38,677 bases of DNA from Lineolata rhizophorae (GCA_010093515.1 MU001697.1:355728-394404); one strand, 5' to 3'. Counted from the stretch's first letter, positions 20,981 to 32,714 are shown. Numbers and translations are program-made. The notes: a model not told the origin generated them from the letters alone.

Positions 20981-23900
20981 TCAGCTCGCAACGCTTCTCT
21001 TCCCCACACCTGTTTCATTACTCCAGACTACAATCGGCGATAGAGGGGTTGCGATGCTGAAGGCCCCCCTTAAAAAATCCAAGGGTTCCACGTTTTCGTC
21101 CCTTGCGCACATGTACCCATCGGCGTCGTGACCGATGTCTCCCACCGGCATGTTCGCGCCATCGCGGTTGTCCTGAGGGTTGACTTGGTGATTCCAGGAA
21201 TTGTGGTACGAAGGCCATGGGCGCTGGTACTGCGTTAGATGATCGACAGAGAAGTGGGACCGTTCGTCGTCGTCTTTCGGCATGGGTAGCATGCTGATAT
21301 GCTCGTTTGGGGGTTGGGCGCCGGAATGGTTGTCATGACTTTCGCTAGCAGCCGCGCCGTCATGGTGTCGCAGGTCGGGATGTATGTTGGGGAGCGAAAG
21401 TGGCTGCGGCTGCGACTGCGGCTGCGGTTCGGGGTGGTGGAGGTGCACCTTATCTGCGCCAGGCACAGCGTGTCGTGCATAGTCCGTGTTAAAACTGCCG
21501 TTTTCCATGCAAATATGGATATGCCCACTTTTGGAATTGATTCTTTTGCCGTTCTCCACCCCGCTGTGGAATTCATGCGGCAGGTCCTCGGTGCTAACGC
21601 TTCCACTCGTGCCGACTATCTCGGGGTCAAACGGTGGGTTATTGACGAAGTGAGGTTGGTTGGCTAGCCCGCCTGCGTGCACTTGGATGTTATCTGGAAG
21701 GTTGCTAGCTCCCAGGCCTGTCAGGTGGTCCATATCGAAATTATGTTGTGCATGGAATGAATGGGCCGGAGTGGGAAGATGGTGATGTTGGTCCAAGCCG
21801 AGATCAATATTCACATCCACATCCATGCCAAAGCCATCACAAATTACGCCATCGAACCCACTTGCGTTCAAATCCATTCCCATACCGACCAATTCATCCT
21901 TGGCCCCCGAGCGAAAATACTGTGAGGATGGTTCCATAGGCAGTCCACGAGACAGTCCATTGGCCTCCACCTGTCCACCATCGAAAGATTTGCTGCGATC
22001 CATCATGCCATTTAGCGCTGCAGCGGCGCTGGCTCCATTTTGCGAGCCAGAGGCATCTTCCTTCAGATTTTGCGTGACCAGACTACGCCAAGTGGTCATC
22101 GGCTGTTCCCCTAGGCCAGCTTGTTTGAATCGCCACGCAATAACGAGAAGCGGTATTGGCTTTGTCCCGCTGCCATGGGGGTAGGCGTAGAGTTCCTGAG
22201 TTGCGGTGAGCCGCGAAATGTACTCGCGCACTACGTCCTGGACATTGGAGCGCTGGTGACTTTCGGCTCCTCCTCTGTCGTGATTGTTGGGTCCCTGCCG
22301 CGGGTCATCATTTAGCACGAGACCCTCTGATTTTTCTTCCGGCATGGTAACGTTCTCTGCACCCTTGGGCCCTGTTCCAGAGTTCCTTAGTTTGAGGAGC
22401 AGCTCTTGCAAAGTCTTGGCCCAAAAGCGGCTCTCAAACGGAAGCTGGAGGTAAGATGGGTCATTCGGACTATACGTGACCTTGCTGCTCGGTGCTCCTC
22501 TGGAGGCCTTCTTGCCAGGAGCGACGGGATTGTGCGCTCCCGCTCCAGGTGATTCCGTCAGCGAGTCCCATATGCACCGTACAGCGTCAAAGAACCGAGT
22601 GCGACACTCAAACCCGCGATACGCTCTCAAATCGCGCGTGCTCCGCAGGGCAAACCAGATTGCCAGTCGTAGACCCTGTGCGATTGGGCCTACATCTAAG
22701 TCAAGCGAAGTCTCAGCAAGGACATACTCGGGGGTAGGCTGTTGCTGCATGCCATCGCCAAATGCCCCACTGAACTCAACTTTTGGCTCTCCGGCGGCGT
22801 CACCTTGGTCGCTTGAGCAACGAGTCGAGGATGTCGGAAGCGCCGGAAACTGTTCTTGCCAGCTCCGTAGTTCCTCCGTTGGTTGGAAAAGGTGTAGAGG
22901 TGGAAGTTGCGGCTTGGAAAAAAACTTTGAGAATGTGTGTATAACCGGGCTGTTGGGATCTTCAGCCTGAACGTACATCTCAAAGACGCTGGGTTCGAGG
23001 GATGGAGCCTGGAATCGGTACGCATTGGAAGTGCCAGGGATTGGTGATGCGGCAGGCGTGGCAGGATTCTGCCCGATGATACCGTTATACAGGGACGGGA
23101 AATCACCATCCTGGGCAGTAGAAGCGCTTTCAGAACTGCCGAAGATATATGGTAGCGACTGAGATTGCGTCGGCCCCCGTGCCCGCCCCGAATACCGGGC
23201 TATTATGTCAGGATGTTGCGTATGGCGATGGTGTAGTGCTCGTGGGGACGGGCCGAAATGACGTCGGCGTCCACTCCTACCGTCTTCATCCATCGACAAA
23301 TGGTACATTACTGGTACAATTTTAGTTGCATATCAGAAATTGACATTGATAGGCGTTTGGGGTTTTGCATACTTTTCGGATCGTGCTTGAAATATGGTTT
23401 AAGAACCTGAATATGACTGGATATTTGCTTCCTTGACCTTGGTTCGCCTGTGCATCTCTCGATGTACTCGGCAATGAGTTCGTTTCGACCGCGTGGCCGA
23501 CCATTGTGGTTCATCTTTGTACGTCCCATGGGGGGATATTTTACAAGAGCTATCTCGGTGCATCGGTCAGCTCACGTGTAGAGACGTCTAGTATTGAAGC
23601 AAAGCAAAGATGACGGTTAACCTACCTCTAAAAAAAGTTTCCTCCAAATGATCCGGCCAAGTCTGCCCCTGAATTGCGGCCTTTGCATCTGCGGTCGCTC
23701 CCGATGCAGGATCCTTAGGCTGCCTGTCCCGATACTTGCGATAGCTCTCCGCATTGTTGACTCTTCGAAGTAACATACGCGTTTCGCTTTCAATTTCCGT
23801 CTCCGTGCGTTCACGACACGCCAATACTGGGGGGGCCAGTGCATGAACATGCTGCTGAGAGAGGTATGGATGAGTTCGTGTGTGTTGGTAGGGATTTCCG

Positions 23901-24298
23901 AGGTGTGAGTTGCTTTCGGCTACAGGTCCCGCCATGTATGGCATGGCACCCGAACTGACCGACATTGTCGAGGGAAGTAGCGGAACCGGCGCGTACATAT
24001 TCTCCACTGGGGATGGAAGGCTAAACTTGCGCACAGAATGGCCCGCAGACCCGGAATATTCGCTGTCATCTTGATCGCCGCTATCACCGTTCCCCTGACT
24101 GATCATGCTAGACATTTGCCCAGCACCGCCATTCTGGATGTGGTGTTGGTGATTGTTGGACCTTTCCTGAAGTATACGAGGGCTGCAACGAGAAGTGTAA
24201 CCATTAAAGTTGGCATCTACTAGTGAAGAGGAATTAGATGGGAGGATACTATTCGAACTGTCCGGTCTCGGCAGGGCGGGGTGCGTCTCCGTAATCAT
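20981..24298 (-). CDS. TEA/ATTS-domain transcription factor (AbaA/TEC1-type)
   Basis: Three exons (24298-23626, 23549-23373, 23310-20981) encode 1059 aa. The TEA domain spans residues about 210-290 and crosses both introns: exon 1 ends WPDHLEETFFR, exon 2 reads ALVKYPPMGR, RGRNELIAEYIERCTGEP and RSRKQISSHIQVLKPYF, and exon 3 resumes IMYHLSM. Intron 1 (GTAGGT donor, CTGAC branch, 76 nt) and intron 2 (GTATGC, CTAAA branch, 62 nt) restore the domain precisely. The long C-terminus is rich in H, Q, S, P and N, with a His/Gln/Pro-rich stretch near its middle. Family members (A. nidulans AbaA, yeast Tec1, animal TEAD) bind CATTCY sites; AbaA drives conidiophore development. Whether this is the AbaA orthologue or a paralogue is not decided. 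The ATG at 24298 is chosen; the frame stays open upstream only through non-ATG codons. Confidence 0.9.
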
Positions 24299-25534
24299 GG
24301 CAACCAATCGGGCAGTATTCAACAGCTAAGAACGAAAATTCTCTAAAAAGAGAGAGAAGAATGCTGCTGGAGGAGACCTGGGAAGATGAAGACAAATGGG
24401 AGAACGAGAGGCAGTGTTGGAAAAAGATAGAAGGGTGAGTAAGGAACGTGAGTGCAGAGACCGTACGCGCTAAAGGAATGACTATGAAGTTGGAGAACGT
24501 AGGTATAAACAAGGAGTGTGGCAAGTGCGAAAAAAGCTGGAGACGACGAAACTGGAATGCCAAAGGAAGCCGTCTGACTGTTTATAGGAACGTTGTTCTC
24601 CATATGGAGAAAGTGAATCAAGGAGAACAGGTTTGGCGCTATGGCTAGCCTCCATGCACCGCAGGGGGAAGGCGGCGATACCTCTGCGAGTCTCTCCTTC
24701 CGACACCTTATGGCCCGAGGGAGAGTGGCCTCCCAAAGCTCGCGTTGTGCATTTTGCCGCCGGCTCATGGATGGTGGAGATTAATCGAGAGAATTCCTCG
24801 GACATATTAGTCTGTTTTCAAATCTTGCATGTCGTAATTCTTCGCAATAATTAGAAATCCTTTAGTGGAATGTTAGATCGGCGCTGCACTCTTGCACGGC
24901 TTCCCAAAGCAAGGGTCTAGACAAGCTAAGTCGTTATAAAGATCTCATGGCCATCGCCAGGGAGGCAGAGACAAGGCTGGGGAGCTTTGAAAACGAAGGA
25001 GTGGCAAACCGCGCCTGACACCACACCAAACACAATACAAAAAGGCGGGGATGATCTGTAAGAAAATTACCATCTGCAGGTTAGAAGGCGACTGATATCT
25101 CCTTGCGGTGACTTGGAGATTTGGATTCGAAGCGCGCCAAAAAAACAGCATGCACAGTTTGTGTAACGGCAGCGAATAAATATCGCAAGTTTTGTGAAGG
25201 ACTCCGAGGCTGTTGGGACGTCCGAAGAAGGGGAGAGGAAGGGAAGCAAGGACGAGTGTTCCGCTCTAACACGTGCCCCCGTCCCAGTACCAACGCCCTT
25301 GCTGGATAAGTTTGATTAGTTTGCCGGCTCCAACGCAAGAGCTGATTGTGACCTCTGGTAGTCGAGAAAAATCATGTTGGGGATTATCACCACTCTCCAC
25401 TGTTGCAAAAGAGCCCAGTTTCTATTGCGCAAATCTTTGACTGTTTCTGTTTCGCAAAAGAGCTGCTTAGTTAGCGTATCCCCATTAAAGAGTCCAAAGT
25501 GGTCTGGAAATCAACCTCCCAGCCATCGCTGTCA
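24299..25534. promoter_or_regulatory. TEA-factor upstream region with four CATTCY sites
   Basis: A 1.2-kb region between the TEA gene start and the MRD1 stop. It contains four CATTCY (AbaA/M-CAT) motifs on the gene's sense strand: AGAATG at 24358-24363 and GGAATG at 24475-24480, 24554-24559 and 24867-24872 as read on the plus strand. AbaA is known to bind its own promoter in Aspergillus nidulans, so autoregulation is a reasonable inference. A pyrimidine-rich stretch ending TTTTTAG just upstream of the start could be a leader intron acceptor. No coding sequence is recognised. Confidence 0.4.
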
Positions 25535-28375
25535 TCACTCCAACTCGCGATCCTCACCGCCGTCCCTATCCCCAACAACAAACTTCCTCCGCCCCTGGCC
25601 TGTGAGCTTTTGCACCGCCACCGCATCCACCTGCCTGCCCACTCTCTCTGTCATGCGCGCAATCTCCTCCTCGGCATCACCTGCCTCCGGTACCGCAAAC
25701 TCGAGCACAAGCCTCCGTCCCAGCAAGTGCGAGTCCCTAAGCGCGTCCACGGCCACCTCTGCCTCCCTAGCCGTCGCAAACTCGGCGAAGGCGAAGCCTC
25801 TCGTAGAGCGGTCGAACTTCTTGGGGACGCGAACAGAACGCAATGTTCCATAAGCGCCGAGCAGGCGGCGAACATCCTTCTTGTTAGCCTCGAAGGGAAG
25901 ATTCTTGACGATGACTTTCGTGCTCCGCGCCTTTGCCTTCTTCCGGTCATCTTGACGCCGTGCCTCTTCCGCCGCATCCACTCCGCGATATGAGGCTCGT
26001 AGCTGCAGTGCATGCCCATCGAGCTTGAACCCATCCATGGCGGCGAGTGCAGCTTGCGCGTCGGCCTTCGAGGCAAACTCCACGAAACCAAAACCCATGC
26101 TGAGGGGGTGCATTGGGTCCTTCGCATTGGGTTTGGCCTTAACGCGCGCTGAAAGAAAGCCCTTCAGAGGGTTGAACGTCATAGTGAGGCCGGCAGTAGT
26201 GGTGGCAAATGCGAGATTCTTGATGAAGAGGGTGGACGTGTCGAAGGCGTCGGGCGATTCGGCAGTCGTGGGTGCCAAAAGATCAGTAGTCGAGAGTTTT
26301 GGAGCCGTTTGATCAACCTCCAACGGCATGCTTCGCTTTACTGTAGATGGTTTAGACGTGTCGCTAAATAGGTCCTTCGGAGCCTTCTCAAGAAATAGAA
26401 TCGAGTCTTTGAACTTGCGGTAGGCGAGCGATGCAAACGCAGCGCGAGCTTGTGTTGCTTGCGTAAACTCTGCGATCGCAATCGTCCCTGCAGGCGGCAT
26501 GAGCAACCGCTGCACCTTACCATGCTCCTCGAATAGCTTCCTGAGCTCTTCCGGCTTGGTTCCGTATGGGAAGTTCTTAACCAAAACCGCCGTGTCTCCC
26601 CTCGCCTTGTTCTTGAAAGCTTTCAAGTCAACCCCGTTCCCTTCAAAATAAGCCTTCGTCTCTTGAATCACATGCGTCTCCGCATGTGCCTGTCTGACCG
26701 CAGCATCTGACGAGGTGGGATCTAACAGCTCGGATTTGCTAACGCCCAGCCTCTCCGCTACCGACGACATGACAGCATCAGGGTTCATGTACATGGAATT
26801 CCAGTTGAATGTTGATTTTGACGCCTCCGCCTTGCGCTGAAGTAACCGCTGTTTCTTGAGCGGTAGCTTGGCAATGACAAACTCGTCGATCTTTGAATCG
26901 TTCTTGGCTTTTGCGGGCAGTACCTGCATTAGGCGGCCTTGAAAGATAGAGCCGTCCAGGTCTATATAAGCTGCTACGGCACTTTCCGGCTCACTGAACA
27001 GGACGTAACCGAAACCCTTTGGTTTACCCGAATTGAAGTCTAATGGTAAATGAACCTATTGATAAACGGTTAGCAACTAATTATTAACGCGGATATGGTA
27101 GATACATTAAGATTGTCGCTTGATATCGATCAGCAGTGAGAAGCATCTACTAAAATACTCTTCCTGAAATGACATCATATGCAGAGCATCAGATGTCCCT
27201 ATCAGTAGCATTCATCATTGACCAAGCTGGCTGAGTGTAACAAGATGAAAGGCTCTTACCTCTTCCAAGCTCTCGTACGTCGAGAATTGGGCTTCGATAT
27301 CATCTTCCGTAACACTGTACGGCAAGTTTCGCAGGAACAGGCGTCCTGTTCTGCGGATCGCCTCAATATTTGGGTCTTCTTCCGAGTTCTCACCGTTCTC
27401 TAACAAATGATGCTCCTCATGTTGAACAGGCTCTCGCTGGGCAGGACTTGCGTCGGGTTCAGACTCCTTATTGAGGCGCTCCTGATCAGACTCGAAATCA
27501 GTCGAACCACAAGGTCGGGGAGCATTATCATTTGAGACTTCCTCTTCTTCCTCAACAGCTTCCTCGTTTTCCAGACCCGGCAAGTTGCTCATTCGTGACC
27601 TTAACCAATCTGCGTCCGACACTGGCGCGCCATCACCGGCCTGGTTAGCGGCAGAGTCACTTGTAGCACTTGGTTCATCGACCGCTTGGTCGTTCTCGCT
27701 GTCCTCCAGGGGCTTCCCTTTCGCGCCCTTCTTTGCCTTCTTGGGCACCGTCTGATACTCATCATCACTATTGCCAGTCTCCCCCCGAACAAAGTGATAC
27801 TGCTCCGCTTCTTGCTTGCCATCGTCCACTGCAGTGAGCCCTTCATCGGCCCACAAATTTCCCTTACGCCTCGGCTGCATGACATCCAAAAACTCCTTCA
27901 GTTTCGGGTTCTCCGCCGGCTTTCCCGCTTCATCATGGCCTCGTTTCCTCTTTCCTCGAGTCCCATTCCCGTTGACCTCGCCATTTCCAATCGTATGCGC
28001 CTTCGGTTTCCCATACCCAAACCGCCGCCTCATGCCCAGCCCTTCGTCACCAACTGGCCGTGCAACCTCGACCGCGATTCGGCTCAGTCGCACGAACGTC
28101 TTGTCGAACCACTTCACGGCCTCGACAGCCTCACGCGGGTTGCGGAATCCGACGTAGCCGAAGCGCCGGCGGGGGAAGAGACGCGCATCAGTGAGAGGAA
28201 CCGCATTGTTGCGTGAGAAGTGGGCCCGGAAGTCGGCGGCGGTCATAGAAGGGGGAAGATTGCGGATGAAGATACGGGACGAGGGCGGCAAGGGAGGCGA
28301 TGTAGTAGCCGAGCTTGGTGGAGAAGACGGCATGGTTGCTGGAGGTGCCGTAGGCTTTGAAGTTTCGAGAGACAT
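25535..28375 (-). CDS. MRD1: MRD1 / RBM19-type pre-rRNA processing factor with five or more RRMs
   Basis: Two exons (28375-27260, 27055-25535) encode 878 aa; yeast Mrd1 has 887. RRMs begin at SRIFIRNLPPSMTAADF (near the N-terminus), GRLFLRNLPYSVTEDDI (crossing the intron), DTAVLVKNFPYGTKPEEL, STLFIKNLAFATTTAGL and TKVIVKNLPFEANKKDV. A long acidic and lysine-rich linker separates RRM1 from RRM2. Mrd1 binds U3 and pre-18S rRNA in the nucleolus and is needed for early small-subunit cleavages. The intron joins ESLEE to VHLPLDFNSGKPKGFGYVLF in phase 0. It is 204 nt, far longer than almost every other intron here, and carries a candidate snoRNA. The start at 28375 is the first ATG that leaves a short tail before RRM1; an ATG 45 nt downstream is possible. 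The gene is divergent from LC8, with 507 bp between start codons. Confidence 0.95.
27119..27226 (-). ncRNA. Candidate box C/D snoRNA inside the MRD1 intron
   Basis: In the sense of MRD1 the intron contains box C ATGATGA (27218-27212) and box D CTGA (27133-27130). A six-pair terminal stem is formed by CTTGGT (27226-27221) and ATCAAG (27124-27119), with one G-U pair. Internal D' (CTGA) and C' (ATGATGT) candidates lie about 20 and 33 nt after box C. The 3' end lies 63 nt before the 3' splice site, the spacing usual for intronic snoRNAs. A ribosome-biogenesis host gene is typical. I could not identify an rRNA target: the guide upstream of box D is TAGTAGATGCTTCTCACTG. A chance arrangement remains possible. 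Confidence 0.4.
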
Positions 28376-28882
28376 CTTGGTGCTAGGAATTACCGGAGCG
28401 CGGCGGTGTGGAATACAAATTACCACAAGGTCAAAAAAGAGACAACATCAGGGAGAAAAGCACGACGCCGATCCCAGTGTGTGGGACGTCAAGGAAGGAA
28501 AATAATGGCTGTCGAAAAAAAAGCCCAACTCAGGCGGCCGGGTCGGTTGAAAAGGCGGGAGCGCTGGAGTGTGAAAGGAAAATTCCTCCCAGCAACTTTA
28601 CCCGAAGGGCCAGAGTCGCTAGCGGCGGGATCGCCGGAGCAAGGTTTTGCCGGCGGTCTTTGCGGCCTGGAGCCTAGGCAGTAGCGCTGCGGCGGGCGGC
28701 ACGAACCACGAGCGCGACTTTCGTTTGCCCACATCCTCGACTGCTACTCCGGCCGAACTGACTACGCTTAATCCGCAACAACGCACGTCAACTTCCTGCA
28801 TCCGTTCTGCAAACCCCAACTGCGATCGATAGCCAGACCTTTCTTTCCTTTTAGAAATAGTGACGCTTGCTCCTGAGGTGCC
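28376..28882. promoter_or_regulatory. Divergent promoter of MRD1 and LC8
   Basis: 507 bp between the start codons of MRD1 (leftward) and LC8 (rightward). The sequence is mixed purine-rich and GC-rich, with no recognised gene. No strong TATA box is seen. The small open frames overlap each other on both strands and look incidental. Confidence 0.5.
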
Positions 28883-29625
28883 ATGGCGAGCGAGAAGTCG
28901 GAGAAGCTCGAAGGCAAGTCCGCGCGCATCGCAGACCCTCGACGCGCTCCAGAAACACCATCGACTTTGCGACACCTCGTGCTGACCAGAAAAGTAGCCC
29001 AGGTCAAGTCGACCGACATGGTATGATCGTGGTTTCTCTAGCAACGTCGCTTCAGGAATCTGACTTTATCTCTCAGAACGACGACATGCAACAGGAGTCG
29101 ATCGACGTCGGTATGTGCACGCCGTGCCACGGTCACGTGCTTTCTCTTTCTCTTCACCGTCTCAAGGTTGCCTTGGTCGTTTACTAACACAAGATGTAGC
29201 CACCGAGGCCATGAGCAAATACAACATAGAGAAGGTAATCCCCGCATGTGTTACCATCCAACATCTGCGAAGACAGGTACATTCTATGCTAAGGATGGCG
29301 GCCTCCAGGACATCGCCCAATACATCAAGAAAGAGGTAAGCTTTCCCAATTCTCACCATTCAAGTTGCCAAAGAACATTGGCGAGGGCCTATCTGTCGCT
29401 TTTGAACGCGTAATCTGACTCTTTTCTAGTTCGACTCTCGCAAGGGCGCGACCTGGCACTGCATCGTCGGCCGCAATTTTGGTAGCTTCGTCACTCACGG
29501 TATGTACTTTGCCCATAAAGCCCCACCGTCCTCTCAGAACAGGCTAATACGTGTATTCAGAGTCGAAGCACTTCATCTACTTCTACCTCGGCCATTGTGC
29601 CATTCTTCTCTTCAAGACGCAGTAG
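28883..29625 (+). CDS. Dynein light chain LC8 (DYNLL/Dyn2 type)
   Basis: Seven exons give 95 aa: 28883-28913, 28995-29020, 29077-29110, 29200-29234, 29309-29335, 29430-29499 and 29561-29625. The product reads [82 protein letters not shown] and [15 protein letters not shown]8 throughout. The dimeric protein is a hub that joins dynein intermediate chain and many other partners. Introns 2-6 have GT donors and clear branch sites (CTGAC, TACTAAC, CTAAT). Intron 1 is proposed as GC-AG (AAG|GCAAGT donor, CTGAC branch); reading through it instead adds 27 residues unlike the family. Exons 2 and 5 are only 26 and 27 nt. The gene converges on NPR2. Confidence 0.93.
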
Positions 29626-29901
29626 TGGCTGGCGCATGATGGGGAGTTGGTCTGGGCTAGGATTAGGACTGCTTGGGCCTCTTGGTTTCTCTTTCCGATT
29701 CCTTTCCTCTTTTCGGTATCCTAGGGTCAACCAAAAAGATATGCTTTTCTTGCTCTACATGGTCTTCATCCTCACCGCCGGTAGATGTTCGAAAGATGTC
29801 GCTGCGCTCCACAGCGCTGTACACAAAACAGACCTCAGGCCGCGGAGTCTAAGCGGAATGGTCATTTTTACGGAGGGTTCCCTTTAGCGTGACATTCCTC
29901 A

Positions 29902-31987
29902 TCAGCGATGAATCAACAAGACATCTCCAAACTGCCTCAGCTTCGCGCTCAGGTCGCGCTCGCTCATGCCTAGCTCCGTACAAATCTCATCGAAACAGTG
30001 CATGCCGTCCAGATATCTGGCCAGTGGCAGATCCCGCTCGCGCTCGCGTTCCCTTTCCCGTTCCTTCATGCGCTCGTATTCCCTCTCACGTTCGCGCTCC
30101 CTCTCCTGCCCGCTCCCCCGGCGACTATGTACCGCGCTTGTCTGCCCACTTCCGCCGCGCACCACGCCAGCCCTTCCATCCACGGTTCCCAGGACGCCCA
30201 GGCCATTGCTTAGCCCTGACGCGCCATCATGGACTTCAACCTCGCCGTCAACAGGCTGGTCCGATGGCTTGGCACCTGAGCCACCTCCAGTGGCAACCGC
30301 ATACTTGTGCACGCGGTACAAGAAGCCTTTGATGACGCCGAACGTGATGAGCCGCCGAACGTCCACGCCGCGAAGCTCGGCCGCGTGGTCGAGACACCAG
30401 GCGCGCAGCGCTTGGCCCTGCCGCAGGCTCGTGTAGAGCGCGACGAGCGTAGCATTGTCAGGCGGGGCCGGTACGGCCGTGGGTCCCGCGTTACTCAGCG
30501 CGGTTGGCGTCGCAGAACCGGCAGTGGTGCCGACGGAAGACGGGAACGGATTCGGGCGCAGAAACTCCGAGTGCGGGCTCTGCGGCCTGCCACCGCGCAG
30601 CGCGTGATGGGCTGCGAATCCGTTGCCGCCCAGTCCCTTGGGTGTCGTGCCACCGGAGCGCCCCATCACACCGGTTGGTGAGCCAACCGCTAGCCTACTA
30701 CTAGCGCTGCTCTCCTCGACGGATCCTACGCCGCCTGCGGCACTTTCCGGCCCAGCGCCTACGTTGGCCAGCCCCTCCGCCCCGTACACATACACGTACC
30801 TTCGACACTCGTCAAGCGCATCCGCGCTCTCAACGAGCGCACTTATCTCAGGCGTAGGCGCGTACACGGCTGCAAACTGGAAGATGTCGAGCAGGACGAT
30901 GCAGCCGTAGTAGGCGAGGTGGGCGACGGCCTTGCGGGCGAGCGAGAGATCCGTGTCTGCCAGGGCAGCGATAGCGGCCACGGAACGGACGCCGTTGATG
31001 TGCGGCAGGATGCGGGAGAGCGTAAGGTCGTCGGTGACGTGCAAGGGAGACGGCGTCGGCGTAGAACCGGCAGCGCTGAGGTTGCGGCGTGGAGAAGAGG
31101 GCACGGGAGGTGAGGACGTGAGGCGAACGGTGGCGAGAGGGACATGCCAGGGGCGAATGCGTGGAGGAGGCGGGAGCGGCGGGAAGAGCTTCAGATTGAT
31201 TGTGTTCGCGTCGTCTAGAGTAAAGCAGTCAGGTATACTAGATATGGCACAATGGAATAGCAAGTTCGAGACGCACCAATAGGTATCATGCACTCGCAAT
31301 AATTATTCAGATCCTCAAGAATCATCTCACACAACGCGTACACCTTTCCTCGATCCCTTTCCCTCCTTGCAGCCCAGCCTTCGTCCCTTCCCTCATCTTC
31401 CCATTCCCCCTCATCCTCGCTTTCTTCTTCCTCCCTACTCAAAAAGCCTCCCATTTCCTCCAAGCCCCTCGCCAGGCCCCCCAACTTCTTCACGACTCCC
31501 GCACAGCTCCCCCATTCCAACTCCTCCCCAACCACAACGCAAAAGTTGAAGCGAAAGAACTTGCGCGCGTACTTCGCCTCGTCCTCGATCACCACCGGGT
31601 ACCCAATGACTCGCAGGCCACGCGAACACACCGTGAGTAGCCGGTTGCAGAATTCGTCGCGCGGTAGCACGTAGTCGGCGATGGAGGCGAAGTCAAGGAG
31701 TGGGGGTGGTGGCGGGAAGAAGGAGGGAGAGGAGCGCTCGCCACGACGCTGCGACGTGGATGCGGTAGGTGAGAGGGGTGATTTCGGCGAAGGAGGGTAG
31801 CGAGGAGCCGGCGGTGGAGCCGGCGCGGCAGGGGTAACGCTACCCTCTGGGACCTGGTGCACGACGGTGACGCCTAGAAAGATAGGACGAACGTTAGCTG
31901 AAGGCTACTTGCAAGGACGGATGTGCCCGCGGTGGAATTGGTACCCTTCTTGTCATGGAAGCGGGCGTAGAATATGGACTTGATCAT
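29902..31987 (-). CDS. NPR2: Nitrogen permease regulator 2 (NPR2/NPRL2, GATOR1-SEACIT subunit)
   Basis: Three exons (31987-31945, 31873-31277, 31214-29902) encode 650 aa; human NPRL2 has 380. The N-terminus MIKSIFYARFHDKKG joins VTVVHQVPEGS across a 71-nt intron. The segment VIEDEAKYARKFFRFNF aligns with the human IEHKKYSRNALLFN region. This puts Arg118 at the position of human Arg78, the GAP arginine finger, so catalysis toward Rag GTPases is likely kept. Intron 2 (GTGCGT, CTGAC, 62 nt) joins CMIPI to DDANTINLKLFP. The C-terminus LDGMHCFDEICTELGMSERD matches the family end. Extra length comes from a proline-rich insert (residues 29-72), a long S/G/P linker and an Arg-Glu dipeptide tract before the last domain. 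The complex restrains TORC1 at the vacuole when amino acids are low. Confidence 0.95.
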
Positions 31988-32714
31988 AGCAGAGCGAGAT
32001 ATGGTTGGGAATTACGAGATTAGGGAAATGCGGCTTAGGCAGCTGATAGAAGCGCAGAAAGGAGCAATGCAGCGCATTTCATGTCATATTCAGTTGCGCG
32101 TGCTTACGTACCTAACCCTACCTCCAAGCAGAGCTCGTGATAGAAGTGTTTCGATTCTGCCACACCTAATCTCACCGCCCGCCCCTTCGGTTCACCGCCA
32201 ACGACAATTCGAGCCGCACGTGATACTATAGCTATCTGTAGGATTCAAACTTCACACAATGCGCGTGCACCTTGCAAATTCAAGTCAAAGGCTTCCTAAT
32301 TTACAAGTTCGCAAAACGCAGGCTCATGAACCTTTGGAAAGGGGAAAATGCTAGAGCATCCATCAAACGCTCTCTGCAGCCATACCGTTTTCGCCGCGGA
32401 TTCCGAATGCTCGCCCATAAGCTCCCCGAAAAAAAAAACACCGATGCCCCGAACACCTACCATCGCAAGTAGGGGTGTCAAAAATGGAAATAGTAGAAGC
32501 AGAAGACGGTGGAAGCCGCCACCCAAAAGCATAGGACTCGCCCATCTCGACCATTCCTAGTGAACTAGTAGCTCAAACTCACTCGAGGAGCCACCGTCCG
32601 TGAGCCATCCTTATAACCAGCAGTTCACTTCCCTCTCACGCCGAATTCGTCCATAGCCTGGCCAGACTCGAACATCCTCTAATAGGGATCGTCTATCCAT
32701 CCCTGGTTACGTGC
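31988..32714. promoter_or_regulatory. NPR2 promoter and kelch-BTB 3' flank
   Basis: 727 bp between NPR2 and the next minus-strand gene. It carries a CACGTG E-box at 32217-32222 (230 bp upstream of NPR2, as CACGTGAT) and a telobox-like CCTAACCCTA at 32111-32120. The right half should be the 3' untranslated region of the kelch gene. No RNA gene or coding sequence is recognised. Confidence 0.4.
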
